From Haemophilus sputorum CCUG 13788 (GTDB lineage Bacteria > Pseudomonadota > Gammaproteobacteria > Enterobacterales > Pasteurellaceae), in the NCBI RefSeq assembly GCF_000238795.1, contig NZ_AFNK01000007.1, positions 62,001-126,000 on the forward strand: DNA of 64,000 nucleotides, in the 5' to 3' direction. Made by a program: the position numbers and the translations under genes. The first letter of the stretch is position 1, and every line of letters starts with the position of its first letter. Shown here in pieces: positions 33,560-45,216 of the stretch. A model generated the notes under the pieces. It did not search any database and was not told where the DNA came from. It saw only the letters and a program-made list of their open reading frames with translations.

Positions 33560-33572
33560 CGCAAGGTAAAAA

Positions 33573-35144
33573 ATGACAAACATCCACAATCATAAAATAC
33601 TGATCCTCGACTTTGGTTCACAATATACCCAACTGATTGCACGTCGTGTGCGTGAAATTGGCGTGTACTGCGAACTTTGGGCGTGGGACGTGACGGAAGA
33701 ACAAATCCGTGAATTTAATCCAACGGGGATTATTCTTTCAGGCGGTCCTGAAAGTACTACTGAAGAAAATAGCCCGCGTGCACCAGAATATGTATTCCAT
33801 GCTGGTGTGCCAGTATTAGGTATTTGCTACGGCATGCAGACAATGGCAATGCAACTTGGTGGCTTAACAGAAACCTCTGACCATCGTGAATTCGGTTATG
33901 CCTCTGTTACATTAGAAAATGCCACAGCGCTTTTTGCAAATCTTAATAATAATTTGACCGCTTGCGAGCCAAAATTAGACGTTTGGATGAGCCACGGCGA
34001 TAAAGTAACCCGCTTACCAGAAAACTTCAAAGTAACTGGCACCACGCCAACCTGCCCAATTGCTGCAATGTCGGACGAAAATCGTCGTTTCTACGGTGTA
34101 CAATTCCACCCTGAAGTAACACATACTAAAAAAGGTTTAGAATTATTAACCAACTTTGTAGTCAACATTTGTGGCTGCGAAACTAAATGGACAGCTGAAA
34201 ACATCATTGAAGATGCCGTTGCTCGTATTAAAGAGCAAGTGGGCGATGATGAAGTGATTTTAGGTTTATCCGGTGGTGTAGACTCTTCTGTGGTTGCACT
34301 ACTTTTACATCGCGCTATCGGCAAAAACTTACACTGCGTATTCGTGGATAACGGCTTACTCCGCTTACACGAAGGCGATCAAGTCATGGAAATGTTTGGC
34401 GATAAATTTGGTTTGAACATTACCCGCGTTGATGCGGAAAGCCGTTTCTTAGGTGAACTTGCAGGTGTATCTGATCCTGAAGCAAAACGCAAAATTATCG
34501 GTAAAGTATTCGTTGATGTATTCGATGATGAATCGAAAAAACTCACTAATGTGAAATGGTTGGCACAAGGTACGATCTACCCTGACGTAATCGAATCGGC
34601 AGCAAGCAAAACCGGTAAAGCACATGTGATTAAATCACACCACAACGTAGGTGGTTTGCCGGATTATATGAAATTAGGCTTAGTTGAACCGCTACGTGAA
34701 TTATTTAAAGACGAAGTGCGTAAAATTGGTTTAGCATTAGGCTTACCGGCTGAAATGATCAACCGCCACCCATTCCCTGGTCCGGGTTTAGGCGTACGTG
34801 TATTAGGCGAAGTGAAAAAAGAATACTGCGATTTATTACGCCGTGCGGATGCAATCTTTATCGAAGAATTACGCAACAGCGGTTGGTATGAAAAAACCAG
34901 CCAAGCCTTCAGCGTATTTTTACCAGTCAAATCTGTAGGTGTGATGGGAGATGGCCGTAAATACGATTGGGTGATCTCACTACGTGCAGTAGAAACCATC
35001 GATTTTATGACCGCACATTGGGCTCATTTACCTTATGATTTATTAGGCAAAGTGTCTAACCGCATTATCAACGAAGTGAACGGCATTTCCCGTGTGGTGT
35101 ATGACATCAGCGGAAAACCCCCAGCAACTATCGAATGGGAGTAA
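33573..35144 (+). CDS. guaA: GMP synthase (glutamine-hydrolysing)
   Basis: Aminates XMP to GMP using glutamine and ATP. 523 aa (E. coli 525). N-terminal class I amidotransferase with Cys in GICYGMQ (about 87) and His-Glu in QFHPEVTHT (about 175); central ATP-PPase P-loop [10 protein letters not shown] (about 228-237); C-terminal dimerisation domain ending KPPATIEWE. Weak AAGG site before the ATG, so coupling to the lipoprotein gene upstream is plausible. Confidence 0.98.
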   Translation: MTNIHNHKILILDFGSQYTQLIARRVREIGVYCELWAWDVTEEQIREFNPTGIILSGGPESTTEENSPRAPEYVFHAGVPVLGICYGMQTMAMQLGGLTETSDHREFGYASVTLENATALFANLNNNLTACEPKLDVWMSHGDKVTRLPENFKVTGTTPTCPIAAMSDENRRFYGVQFHPEVTHTKKGLELLTNFVVNICGCETKWTAENIIEDAVARIKEQVGDDEVILGLSGGVDSSVVALLLHRAIGKNLHCVFVDNGLLRLHEGDQVMEMFGDKFGLNITRVDAESRFLGELAGVSDPEAKRKIIGKVFVDVFDDESKKLTNVKWLAQGTIYPDVIESAASKTGKAHVIKSHHNVGGLPDYMKLGLVEPLRELFKDEVRKIGLALGLPAEMINRHPFPGPGLGVRVLGEVKKEYCDLLRRADAIFIEELRNSGWYEKTSQAFSVFLPVKSVGVMGDGRKYDWVISLRAVETIDFMTAHWAHLPYDLLGKVSNRIINEVNGISRVVYDISGKPPATIEWE

Positions 35145-35157
35145 CCTAAATCAATTT

Positions 35158-35185
35158 AAAGGGCAAATTATTTTTGCCCTTTTCT
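35158..35185 (+). terminator. guaA terminator
   Basis: Stem AAAGGGCAAA/TTTGCCCTTT with a 5- to 8-base loop and T-rich tail. Confidence 0.88.
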
Positions 35186-35222
35186 TCTTTTATAACAACA
35201 ACTTTTCTCATCAGAATTCACT

Positions 35223-36155
35223 ATGGACATCGCATTTTTACTCGGTACTAAAATTATTGAACTGACACTTATTGTGCTTATTGGCTATGGGTTAGTTAAA
35301 TCAAAACTATTAAAATCAGAAAATAGCAAGCCACTTTCTATTATTGGACTTTATGTCATTAGTCCAGCGGTGATGATTGAAGCCTTTCAAATTGATTACA
35401 CGCCTGAAATCTTGCAAGGTTTACAGCTTTCACTTCTTATGGCGGTGTTTCTCCACATTATTCTGATTATTATTGGTAGCCTATTGAAACGTCTATTAAA
35501 ACTTGATCCTATTGAACACGCCACCTCTATTTATTCAAATTCAGGCAACTTAATTATTCCGATTGTAATGTCGTTATTCGGTAAAGAATGGGTCATTTAC
35601 GCCAGCTGTTTTATTGTGGTACAAACCTTTCTATTTTGGACGCATTGCCGTTTGATTATTGTAGGAAAAGGGAATTTATCATTAAAGACAATCGCCCAAA
35701 ACATCAATATCTGGTCAATTCTCGTTGGCGCATTTTTGTTTGCTTTTCAAATTAAGCTGCCAAATATTATCAATGGCACACTCTCTTCCATCGGTTTGTT
35801 TATTGGTCCGAATGCCATGCTTGTTGCGGGTATGTTAATTGCTGCAATTCCGTTAAAAAGCATCGTATCATCTAAGCGCATTTATTTAGTTACGCTATTA
35901 CGCTTGCTGCTTATTCCGATTTTATTACTGGTATTGATAAAGCTCATTGGCTTTGCTGATTGGATTGAAAAAGGAGAGATAATTGTGCTAATTAGCTTTT
36001 TAGCAACCACCAGTCCCTCTGCAGCAACAGTGACACAAATGGCGGTAATTTATAACAACAATCCGCAAAAGGCTAGTGCTATTTACGGGGTAACGACGCT
36101 GCTTTGTATGTTTACAATGCCACTTGTGATTGCGTTATATCAAATGTGGAGTTAA
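35223..36155 (+). CDS. AEC-family transporter
   Basis: 310 aa inner-membrane protein with about ten segments, of the auxin-efflux-carrier (AEC) family. Typical features: GYGLVKSKLL near the N-terminus, a central YSNSGNLIIPIVMSLFG (about 98-114), and LATTSPSAATVTQMAVIYNNNPQKAS near the C-terminus. Bacterial AEC members export or take up carboxylates or amino acids; the substrate here is unknown. It stands alone, converging on leuB. Confidence 0.85.
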   Translation: MDIAFLLGTKIIELTLIVLIGYGLVKSKLLKSENSKPLSIIGLYVISPAVMIEAFQIDYTPEILQGLQLSLLMAVFLHIILIIIGSLLKRLLKLDPIEHATSIYSNSGNLIIPIVMSLFGKEWVIYASCFIVVQTFLFWTHCRLIIVGKGNLSLKTIAQNINIWSILVGAFLFAFQIKLPNIINGTLSSIGLFIGPNAMLVAGMLIAAIPLKSIVSSKRIYLVTLLRLLLIPILLLVLIKLIGFADWIEKGEIIVLISFLATTSPSAATVTQMAVIYNNNPQKASAIYGVTTLLCMFTMPLVIALYQMWS

Positions 36156-36158
36156 TAA

Positions 36159-36183
36159 AAAACCACGCTTCAGCGTGGTTTTG
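36159..36183. terminator. Bidirectional terminator between the AEC gene and leuB
   Basis: AAAACCACGCT/AGCGTGGTTTT stem with a tight loop between converging genes, T-rich on both sides. Confidence 0.88.
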
Positions 36184-36193
36184 TTTTCTTTCG

Positions 36194-37336
<1,143 letters not shown>

Positions 37337-37364
37337 CTAGAATAAGTTATTCGAAGGAGAAAGA

Positions 37365-37592
37365 ATGCAAACAAAAATATTCACCAAATTGGCTTTTGTA
37401 ATCTGCTGCATAAACTTAACCGCTTGCGGCACGATAACTAGCCTAGCTAAAGAGAATTATTCGCCTTATGCCGGCGTAGTTTTAGATTTTAAAACGATGC
37501 AGGAAGGGGGTATTTTCAGCGTTCTCGCTGTCATTGATTTACCGCTAAGTTTTATATTAGATACACTAATGCTACCCGTTACTTTGAGTTAA
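37365..37592 (+). CDS. YceK/YidQ-like (DUF1375) lipoprotein
   Basis: 75 aa with lipobox LTAC at Cys21 and a short mature domain with YSPYAGVVLDF and IDLPLSFILDTLMLPVT. Those motifs are typical of the YceK/YidQ family, whose function is unknown. GAAGGAGAA precedes the ATG. Divergent from leuB. The Thr-Ala-Cys codons of the lipobox differ from an uptake core only in the last base (37419-37427). Confidence 0.82.
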   Translation: MQTKIFTKLAFVICCINLTACGTITSLAKENYSPYAGVVLDFKTMQEGGIFSVLAVIDLPLSFILDTLMLPVTLS

Positions 37593-37614
37593 AGAATAAC
37601 GAATATAAAAAAAC

Positions 37615-37657
37615 AAGCGATCAGATTTTGCAAAATTTTTACAAAATCTGACCGCTT
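37615..37657. terminator. Bidirectional terminator with a decayed uptake signal
   Basis: 16-bp stem AAGCGATCAGATTTTG/CAAAATCTGACCGCTT with one A-C mismatch; the left arm is ACAAGCGAT, one base off the uptake core. It separates the YceK-like gene from the converging lpdA. Confidence 0.85.
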
Positions 37658-37677
37658 TATTTTACGTTAGTCTATGA

Positions 37678-39102
37678 TTAACGTTTTTTTGCTTTTGCAT
37701 TTGGAAGGTCAGTAATTGAACCTTCAAACACTTCTGCCGCTAAACCAACAGATTCGTGAAGTGTTGGGTGAGCGTGGATGGTTAATGCGATATCTTCAGC
37801 ATCACAACCCATTTCGATTGCTAAACCAATTTCACCTAACAATTCGCCACCGTTGCTACCAACGATTGCGCCACCTAATAAACGGTGAGTGTCTTTATCG
37901 AAGATTAACTTGGTCATACCTTCAGAACATTCTGAAGCGATTGCACGACCTGAAGCTGCCCAAGGGAATTTAGCCACTTCGTAGTTTAAGCCTTCTTGTT
38001 TACACTCTTTCTCAGTTTTACCTACCCAAGCAACTTCTGGCTCAGTATAAGCAATTGATGGAATCACTTTCGGATCGAAGTAGTGTTTTTGTCCTGCAAT
38101 TACTTCTGCAGCAACGTGACCTTCGTGAACACCTTTATGTGCTAACATTGGTTGCCCTACGATATCACCGATTGCAAAAATGTGTGGTACGTTAGTGCGC
38201 ATTTGTTTGTCAACGTGAATGAAACCACGCTCATCAACTTCAACACCTGCTTTACCTGCATCAATCAATTTACCGTTTGGCGTACGACCGATAGCAACAA
38301 GCACGGCATCGTAACGTTTAGTATCGTTACATGCTTTGCCTTCCATTGAAACATAGATACCGTCATCTTTTGCTTCAACTGCAGTTACTTTCGTTTCAAG
38401 CATTAACTTGAATTTTTTCTCGATTTGTTTGGTGTAGATTGCTACCACATCTTTATCTGCTGCAGGGATAACTTGGTCGAACATTTCAACCACTTCAATC
38501 TCTGAACCTAGAGAGTGATACACAGTACCCATCTCTAAACCGATGATACCACCACCCATGATAAGAAGTTTTTTCGGTACTTCTTTTAATTTAAGTGCAT
38601 CTGTTGAATCCCAAATACGTGGATCTTCATGCGGGATGAAAGGTAATTGAATTGGACGAGAACCCGCTGCGATAATTGCATTATCAAATTTAACAGTAGT
38701 TGGATTACCATCACGGTCACGCGCAACTAATGTATTTGGGTCAGTAAATGCTGCTAAGCCTTCAACTACAGTCACTTTACGTGCTTTTGCCATACCCGCT
38801 AAGCCACCAGTTAATTTAGCAACTACGGCATCTTTACCTGCACGAACTTCATCTAAATTGATGGTTGGTTCACCAAAGTAAACACCATTTTTAGTTGCGT
38901 GTTTTGCTTCTTCAATTACTTTAGAAACGTGTAATAACGCTTTTGATGGAATACAACCTACGTTTAAACATACCCCACCTAAAGTTGAATAACGCTCAAC
39001 AAGAACGGTTTCTAAACCTAAGTCTGCGCAACGGAACGCTGCTGAATAACCTGCTGGGCCCGCACCAAGTACAACCACTTGTGTTTTAATTTCTTTACTC
39101 AT
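37678..39102 (-). CDS. lpdA: Dihydrolipoyl dehydrogenase (E3)
   Basis: FAD disulfide oxidoreductase shared by the pyruvate and oxoglutarate dehydrogenase complexes. 474 aa from MSKEIKTQVVVLGAGPAGYSAAF, AAAGGAAAAAC before the ATG. FAD motif GAGPAGY, redox disulfide GGVCLNVGCIPSKALL (Cys45 and Cys50), NAD motif MGGGIIGLEMG, and the C-terminal His-Glu pair in HAHPTLHES. Third gene of aceE-aceF-lpdA; an uptake-signal dyad lies between it and aceF. Confidence 0.98.
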   Translation of the reverse strand: MSKEIKTQVVVLGAGPAGYSAAFRCADLGLETVLVERYSTLGGVCLNVGCIPSKALLHVSKVIEEAKHATKNGVYFGEPTINLDEVRAGKDAVVAKLTGGLAGMAKARKVTVVEGLAAFTDPNTLVARDRDGNPTTVKFDNAIIAAGSRPIQLPFIPHEDPRIWDSTDALKLKEVPKKLLIMGGGIIGLEMGTVYHSLGSEIEVVEMFDQVIPAADKDVVAIYTKQIEKKFKLMLETKVTAVEAKDDGIYVSMEGKACNDTKRYDAVLVAIGRTPNGKLIDAGKAGVEVDERGFIHVDKQMRTNVPHIFAIGDIVGQPMLAHKGVHEGHVAAEVIAGQKHYFDPKVIPSIAYTEPEVAWVGKTEKECKQEGLNYEVAKFPWAASGRAIASECSEGMTKLIFDKDTHRLLGGAIVGSNGGELLGEIGLAIEMGCDAEDIALTIHAHPTLHESVGLAAEVFEGSITDLPNAKAKKR

Positions 39103-39152
39103 ATCGTTTTTCCTTTGAAGACGTAAAACGTCATTTCGGATGATTTGATAAC

Positions 39153-39194
39153 AAGCGGTCAATTTTGCAAAACTTTTTACAAATTCGACCGCTT
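39153..39194. repeat. Facing uptake-signal dyad between aceF and lpdA
   Basis: AAGCGGTC ... GACCGCTT arms with TTTTGCAAAA and TACAAATT inner tails. There is no T-run on the operon strand, so termination may be weak, leaving lpdA co-expressed. Confidence 0.7.
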
Positions 39195-39204
39195 ACAGAT
39201 TTCA

Positions 39205-41109
39205 TTACATGACTAAGCGACGAATATCTGCTAATACGCCATTGATGTAGCTTAAGAAGCGAGCACCATCAGCACCATCGATCACGCGGTGATCGAATGA
39301 TAATGATAATGGAAGCATTAAGCGTGGCTCGAATTCTTTACCGTTCCAAACTGGTGCCATTTCAGATTTAGACACACCTAAAATTGCCACTTCTGGCGCA
39401 TTTACGATTGGAGTAAAGTGGGTGGTACCGATACCGCCAAGGCTTGAAATAGTGAAACATCCGCCTTGCATATCTGAACCTGAAAGTTTGCCATCACGTG
39501 CTTTTTTCGATACTTCCATCAATTCACGAGAAAGTTCAATAATGCCTTTTTTGTTTACATTTTTGAATACTGGTACAACTAAACCATTAGGCGTATCTAC
39601 CGCCACACCAATATTGATGTATTTTTTAAGTGTAAGTTTTTGACCATCTTCAGAAATTGAACTGTTGAAACGAGGGAAGGCTTCTAATGCTTTCGCAACC
39701 GCTTTCATAATGAACACAACTGGTGTAATTTTCACATCCAGTTTTTGTTTTTCAACAATCTTGTTCTGTTCTTTACGGAATGCTTCAAGTTCAGTGATAT
39801 CTGTACGGTCGAAGTGTGTTACGTGAGGAATCATTACCCAGTTACGGTGTAAGTTCGCACCTGAAATTTTATTGATACGGCTTAATTCAACTTCTTCTAC
39901 TTCACCGAATTTGCTGAAGTCAACTTTCGGCCATGGTAATAAGCCTAAGCCCGCACCATTTGCTACACCGTTGCCAGCAGCTGCAGCTGATGAAACAGTA
40001 CCTGTTTCAAATGCTTTAACTGCAGTTTTCACGTATGCTTGAATATCTTCTTTAACGATACGACCTTTACGACCTGTACCTTTTACTTTATCTAAATTAA
40101 CACCGAACTCACGTGCTAGACGGCGAATCACTGGTGTTGCATGAGCGAATGCTGCGCTTGCTACTACCTGTTCTTGGCTTAAACCTGAAACATTACCAGA
40201 TTGAGCTGCTGGCGCTGCTGCCGCTTGTGGTGCCGCAGGTGCAACGGCTGGCGCTGACGCTGCTGGAGCAGGTGCTGCGCCTGCAACTTCAAAGCGCATA
40301 ATTAATGAACCAGTTGATACTTTATCGCCTGATTTCACTAAAATTTCTTTTACTACGCCTGCAAATGGTGCTGGTACTTCCATTGATGCTTTATCACCTT
40401 CAACGGTAATTAAAGATTGCTCTTCAGAAACGGTATCACCTACTGCAACCATAATTTCAGTGACGTTTACTTCATCACCACCGATATCTGGTACATTAAC
40501 ATCTTTAATTGAAGCTGCTTGAGGTGCTGCTGGCGCTGCTGCTTGAACTGGTGCAGTTGCAGCTGCTGGTGCTGCTGATGCAGTTTCAAATTTCATGATA
40601 AGTTTACCAGTTGAAACTTTATCACCTACGTTAATTAAAATTTCTTTAACCACGCCTGCGATTGGTGCTGGTACTTCCATTGAAGCTTTATCGCCTTCAA
40701 CGTTAATGATAGATTGATCAACTTCAACGCTATCACCTACTTTCACCATGATTTCAGTCACGTTTACTTCATCAGAACCGATATCTGGCACATTAACTTC
40801 AACAACAGCTGAAGCGGTTGCCACTGGTGCTGGTGCTGGTGCTGCAGCTGCTGGCGCTTCTGCTGCTGGTGCTGCGCCTGCCGCTTCTAATACTAACATT
40901 GGTGAACCAGTTGTTACTTTATCGCCAACTTTAACTAAAACTTCTTTAACCACACCTTCTTCTGGTGCTGGTACTTCCATTGAAGCTTTATCACCTTCTA
41001 CATTGATGATTGATTGATCTGCAGAGATGGTATCGCCCACGTTCACCATTACTTCTGTTACGGTAACTTCATCACTACCGATATCTGGTACATTTATTTG
41101 TTTTGACAT
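39205..41109 (-). CDS. aceF: Dihydrolipoamide acetyltransferase (E2) with three lipoyl domains
   Basis: Core of the pyruvate dehydrogenase complex. 634 aa. Three lipoyl domains (about 1-75, 105-178, 206-280), each with [11 protein letters not shown]; the first lipoyl Lys is at 41. They are joined by Ala/Pro-rich swinging linkers. Peripheral subunit-binding domain follows (about 325-360, [21 protein letters not shown]), then the catalytic domain ending in [11 protein letters not shown] with the active His. E. coli also has three lipoyl domains; I recall H. influenzae having fewer. 61 bp after aceE. Confidence 0.98.
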   Translation of the reverse strand: MSKQINVPDIGSDEVTVTEVMVNVGDTISADQSIINVEGDKASMEVPAPEEGVVKEVLVKVGDKVTTGSPMLVLEAAGAAPAAEAPAAAAPAPAPVATASAVVEVNVPDIGSDEVNVTEIMVKVGDSVEVDQSIINVEGDKASMEVPAPIAGVVKEILINVGDKVSTGKLIMKFETASAAPAAATAPVQAAAPAAPQAASIKDVNVPDIGGDEVNVTEIMVAVGDTVSEEQSLITVEGDKASMEVPAPFAGVVKEILVKSGDKVSTGSLIMRFEVAGAAPAPAASAPAVAPAAPQAAAAPAAQSGNVSGLSQEQVVASAAFAHATPVIRRLAREFGVNLDKVKGTGRKGRIVKEDIQAYVKTAVKAFETGTVSSAAAAGNGVANGAGLGLLPWPKVDFSKFGEVEEVELSRINKISGANLHRNWVMIPHVTHFDRTDITELEAFRKEQNKIVEKQKLDVKITPVVFIMKAVAKALEAFPRFNSSISEDGQKLTLKKYINIGVAVDTPNGLVVPVFKNVNKKGIIELSRELMEVSKKARDGKLSGSDMQGGCFTISSLGGIGTTHFTPIVNAPEVAILGVSKSEMAPVWNGKEFEPRLMLPLSLSFDHRVIDGADGARFLSYINGVLADIRRLVM

Positions 41110-41170
41110 TTTGGTAATCCTTGTTGATTAAAAATCTCTCTCCCTTTACGGGAGAGAGCTTTATTCATTT

Positions 41171-43828
41171 TTATGCGTATAACGGGTTAATGCGATCTAC
41201 ATTTAATCCGAATTTCGCAATTGCATCAGCAACTACTTGTGCAGTTACTGTGCCTTCTTTCGCTAATTGAGAAAGTGCAGCTACAACAACATAACGTGCA
41301 TCCACTTCGAAGTGTTCACGTAAGTTTGCACGGCTGTCTGAACGACCGAAACCGTCTGTACCTAACACATGATAGTGACGGCTTGGTACGAATGCACGGA
41401 TTTGGTCTGCGTATGCTTTCACATAGTCTGTTGAAGCTACTGTTGGTAAGTCCGCTAATACTTGAGCAACATAAGGTACGCGTTGTTCCGCTGTTGGATG
41501 TAATAGGTTCCAACGTACTGCATCTTGACCTTCACGAGCTAATTCATTGAATGATGGTGCTGAGAATACATCTGAAGTTACACCATAGTCATTTGCAAGA
41601 ATTTGCGCTGCTTCGCGAACATGACGCATGATTGCACCTGAACCTAATAATTGAACGTGACCTTTGCCTTTACCTTTTACAGTTTCAAATTTGTATAAAC
41701 CTTTACGGATACCTTCTTCTGCACCTTCTGGCATTGCAGGTTGATCCATCACTTCGTTTAATGTAGTCATGTAGTAGAACACGTCTTCTTGTTTTTCACC
41801 ATACATACGGTTGATACCGTCTTGCATGATTACCGCAACTTCAAACGCAAATGATGGGTCATAAGTTACACAATTAGGGATGATGCCAGCTTGAATATGG
41901 CTGTGACCATCTTCGTGTTGTAAACCTTCACCATTTAAGGTTGTACGACCAGAAGTACCACCTACCATGAAACCACGAGCTAATTGGTCACCTGCTAACC
42001 ACATCATATCGCCCACACGTTGGAAACCGAACATTGAGTAATAGATGAAGAATGGGATCATTGGTTGGTTATTAACAGAGTATGAGTTCGCTGCAGCTAA
42101 CCAAGATGCTGTCGCACCTAATTCATTGATACCTTCTTGTAACACTTGACCATCTTTTGCTTCACGATAGTATGCAACTAAATCACGGTCTGAAGGAACA
42201 TAGTTTTGACCATGAGGGTTATAAATACCAATTTGACGGAATAAACCTTCCATACCGAAAGTACGTGCTTCATCAGCAATCATTGGAACAATAGTTTTAC
42301 CGATGTTTTTATCTTTTAATAAGATATTTAAAGCACGAGTAAACGCCATTGTCGTAGAAATACCACGTGGTTGCTCTTCTAATAACGCTTTAAATTCCTC
42401 TAATGCTGGGACTTTATACTCAACATCAAATTTAGGACGACGAGCCGGCACATAACCATTTAATGCTTTACGGTGGCCGTGTAAGTATTCATACTCTGCA
42501 GTACCTTCAGCAAATTTAATGTATTCTAAGTTTTCAACTTGCTCATCAGTTAATGGTAATTGGAAGTAGTCACGGAAACCTTTAAGGCTTTCGTAAGACA
42601 TTTTTTTAGATTGGTGAGCGGTGTTTTTACTTTCTGCTTCAGGAATTTTATAACCTTTAACTTGGTGCGCTAAAATTACAACAGGTTTATCTGCTTTTTG
42701 TGCTCTTGCATAAGCTGCATATAATTTTTCGCTATCATGTGCACCACGGCGTAATGCCCAGATTTCATCATCTGTCATATCTGCAACTAATGCTGCAGTT
42801 TCTGGATAACGACCGAAGAAGTGTTCACGAACGTAAGCACCATCTTTAGATTTGAAAGTTAAATAGTCACCATCAACCACTTCCATCATTAACTGAGTTA
42901 ATTTACCTGAAGTATCTTTAGCGAATAATTTATCCCAATTGCTGCCCCATAATACTTTGATTACTTCCCAACCAGCACCAGTGAATAAGCCTTCTAACTC
43001 TTGAACGATTTTACCGTTACCATTAACTGGGCCATCTAAACGTTGTAAGTTACAGCTGATAGTGAAAATTAAGTTGTCTAATTTTTCACGAGCTGCGAAA
43101 GTTAATGCACCTTTAGACTCGATTTCATCCATTTCACCATCGCCTAAGAATGCATATACTTTTTGGTCTTTAGTATCTTTTAAGCCACGGTTATCTAAGT
43201 ATTTTAAGAAACGAGCTTGGTAGATTGCGTTCACTGGACCTAAACCCATTGAAACGGTTGAGAATTGCCAGAATTCAGGCATTAATTTAGGATGTGGATA
43301 TGAAGATAAACCATCTGTGAAAGCTTCTTGGCGGAAGTTATCTAATTGTGCTTCAGTTAAACGACCTTCAAGATAAGCACGAGCATACATACCTGGTGCA
43401 GCGTGACCTTGGAAGAAGATTAAGTCGCCACCATTTTTTTCTGTTGCCGCTTTAAAGAAGTGGTTATAGCACACTTCATACATTGTCGCAGCTGCCTGAT
43501 AAGTTGAAATATGACCACCTAAGTCAAGATCTTTCTTCTGGCTACGTAAAACCATTGCGATAGCATTCCAACGAACTGCAGAACGGATACGACGCTCGAT
43601 TTCATGATCACCAGGGTATGCAGGTTGCTCAGAAACTGGAATTGTGTTCACATAATCGGTTGTAACACCTGTTGGTAAAGCAACACCATTAGTACGAGCC
43701 TGTCCGATAACTTGCTCGATGATATATTGAGCGCGTTCAACGCCTTCTTCACGAATTAATGAGTCTAATGATTGTAACCAATCTTGTGTTTCGATTGGAT
43801 CTACGTCATTTTTAAGAATCTCTGACAT
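41171..43828 (-). CDS. aceE: Pyruvate dehydrogenase E1 component
   Basis: ThDP-dependent homodimeric decarboxylase, 885 aa (E. coli 887). N-terminal MSEILKNDVDPIETQDWLQSL, histidine loop HISTYQAAATMYEV, ThDP motif GDGEMDEIESKGALTFAAREKLDNLIFTISCNLQRLDGPVNGNGK around 230-275, and SYESLKGFRDYFQLP inner loop. First gene of aceE-aceF-lpdA. pdhR is not upstream, unlike in E. coli; a TTTTAACA/TGTTAAAA inverted repeat lies in the promoter region instead. Confidence 0.98.
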   Translation of the reverse strand: MSEILKNDVDPIETQDWLQSLDSLIREEGVERAQYIIEQVIGQARTNGVALPTGVTTDYVNTIPVSEQPAYPGDHEIERRIRSAVRWNAIAMVLRSQKKDLDLGGHISTYQAAATMYEVCYNHFFKAATEKNGGDLIFFQGHAAPGMYARAYLEGRLTEAQLDNFRQEAFTDGLSSYPHPKLMPEFWQFSTVSMGLGPVNAIYQARFLKYLDNRGLKDTKDQKVYAFLGDGEMDEIESKGALTFAAREKLDNLIFTISCNLQRLDGPVNGNGKIVQELEGLFTGAGWEVIKVLWGSNWDKLFAKDTSGKLTQLMMEVVDGDYLTFKSKDGAYVREHFFGRYPETAALVADMTDDEIWALRRGAHDSEKLYAAYARAQKADKPVVILAHQVKGYKIPEAESKNTAHQSKKMSYESLKGFRDYFQLPLTDEQVENLEYIKFAEGTAEYEYLHGHRKALNGYVPARRPKFDVEYKVPALEEFKALLEEQPRGISTTMAFTRALNILLKDKNIGKTIVPMIADEARTFGMEGLFRQIGIYNPHGQNYVPSDRDLVAYYREAKDGQVLQEGINELGATASWLAAANSYSVNNQPMIPFFIYYSMFGFQRVGDMMWLAGDQLARGFMVGGTSGRTTLNGEGLQHEDGHSHIQAGIIPNCVTYDPSFAFEVAVIMQDGINRMYGEKQEDVFYYMTTLNEVMDQPAMPEGAEEGIRKGLYKFETVKGKGKGHVQLLGSGAIMRHVREAAQILANDYGVTSDVFSAPSFNELAREGQDAVRWNLLHPTAEQRVPYVAQVLADLPTVASTDYVKAYADQIRAFVPSRHYHVLGTDGFGRSDSRANLREHFEVDARYVVVAALSQLAKEGTVTAQVVADAIAKFGLNVDRINPLYA

Positions 43829-43947
43829 AGGTTGTCCTTATATTTCTATTAAATGATTAAAAAGTAGCAAGTTAAATAACTTGCCATTAACTAAAATTAA
43901 GTAGAAAAAAGAGTGTTAAACTAATTTAAACTACTTGTTCCTGCATA

Positions 43948-43975
43948 TTTTAACAAAAACATCCGATTGTTAAAA
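43948..43975. promoter_or_regulatory. Inverted repeat upstream of aceE
   Basis: TTTTAACA, 12 bases, TGTTAAAA, about 120-150 bp before the aceE start. GTTAA half sites resemble ArcA recognition elements, but the arrangement is inverted rather than direct. A regulatory role in oxygen control of pyruvate dehydrogenase is a guess. Confidence 0.4.
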
Positions 43976-44098
43976 GAATGTAGAAAATTTGGAGAGAAAG
44001 ATAACAAAATAACTATTTTTTGTCTAGCCTTTTAAGGCTCTAGCCATAGTCTCTGCTTATCTTTTCGCTACTTCAAATCTTCATTAAATTTAATCAAT

Positions 44099-45112
44099 TT
44101 ATTGATTTTTCAATTGGATATGTTTCGCTAATGTTTGAATTAAACCAGGGCCTTCATAAATTAAACCGGAATAAACTTGTAATAATTTTGCTCCCGCACC
44201 AATCTTTTCTTGTCCAGATGCTAAAGAATGAATGCCACCACTACCAATAATAGGTAAAGCCCCATTTAATTCTTTTGCTAACTGCATAATTAATTTAGTA
44301 CTTAACGCATTTAACGGTTTTCCGCTGAGTCCTCCGACTTGTTCTGCATTGATTAACCCAGCAACCGTTTCGCGGGACAAAGTGGTATTTCCAGCAATGA
44401 CGCCATCAATACGATGTCTGATTAAACTATCAGCTACAGAAGCAATCTCTTCCTCTGTTAAATCAGGCGCTATTTTTAATACAAGCGGTTTATATTGTTG
44501 AAACTTTTGCGAAAGTCGCGCTTGCTCGGCTTTAAGTCCTAAAAGTAACTCATCTAATGCTTCGCCATATTGCAAGCTACGCAAATTTTTGGTGTTAGGA
44601 GAAGAGATGTTTACCGTAATATAATCAGCATATTCATAGACCTTACGTAAGCAAATTTGATAATCATCTAAGGCGTTTTCAATTGGTGTAACCGCATTTT
44701 TACCAATGTTAATACCTAAAATACCATCATATTTTGCACGTTTTACATTTTCGACTAAGACATCCACACCGAGATTATTAAAACCATTTCGATTGATAAT
44801 TCCTTCAGCTTCTAAAATTCGGAACTGGCGTGGTTTAGGATTGCCATCCTGCGCCAATGGTGTAACCGTGCCCACCTCAATAAAACCAAAACCCAGCTTT
44901 CCAAAACCATCAATAGCCTCTCCATTTTTATCTGCGCCAGCAGCAAGGCCAATTGGATTTTTAAATTTTAGCCCCATAACTTCTACTGGGTTATCTGGTG
45001 TAGGAAAAATCGGAAAAGGGAGCTTACCAGCCATTTTTAGTGCTTTTATTGTAAACTCATGCGCACTTTCTGGTTGCATAGAAAAAATGAACTTTCTAAC
45101 TAATGAATACAT
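44099..45112 (-). CDS. pyrD: Dihydroorotate dehydrogenase (quinone), class 2
   Basis: Membrane-associated FMN enzyme oxidising dihydroorotate with quinone in pyrimidine synthesis. 337 aa (E. coli 336). The amphipathic N-terminal helix [20 protein letters not shown] docks to the membrane; FMN/substrate motifs [17 protein letters not shown] (about 52-68), [20 protein letters not shown], and IGSGGIHSL near the end. The ribosome site is weak. Gene stands alone between aceE and prs. Confidence 0.97.
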   Translation of the reverse strand: MYSLVRKFIFSMQPESAHEFTIKALKMAGKLPFPIFPTPDNPVEVMGLKFKNPIGLAAGADKNGEAIDGFGKLGFGFIEVGTVTPLAQDGNPKPRQFRILEAEGIINRNGFNNLGVDVLVENVKRAKYDGILGINIGKNAVTPIENALDDYQICLRKVYEYADYITVNISSPNTKNLRSLQYGEALDELLLGLKAEQARLSQKFQQYKPLVLKIAPDLTEEEIASVADSLIRHRIDGVIAGNTTLSRETVAGLINAEQVGGLSGKPLNALSTKLIMQLAKELNGALPIIGSGGIHSLASGQEKIGAGAKLLQVYSGLIYEGPGLIQTLAKHIQLKNQ

Positions 45113-45185
45113 AAATATTAAGCCATTTGTTGTGTTATCTCGCTTCCTAGTATAGGCCGAGAAAAGTGATATGATTTCTATAGAA

Positions 45186-45213
45186 AAAAGCCCAATCTTA
45201 CGATTGGGCTTTT
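45186..45213 (-). terminator. prs terminator
   Basis: Perfect 12-bp stem AAAAGCCCAATC/GATTGGGCTTTT with loop TTAC or GTAA, four bases after prs. Confidence 0.92.
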
Positions 45214-45216
45214 ATA

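Noticed and set aside
40748-41017. Ala- and Thr-rich plus-strand ORF opposite aceF
   Set aside because: Its composition is the antisense of the lipoyl domain and Ala-linker repeats, so it is a shadow.
44005-44040. AGCCTTTTAAGGCT palindrome as pyrD terminator
   Set aside because: On the pyrD strand the stem is followed by an A-run, not a T-run, so it does not fit an intrinsic terminator.
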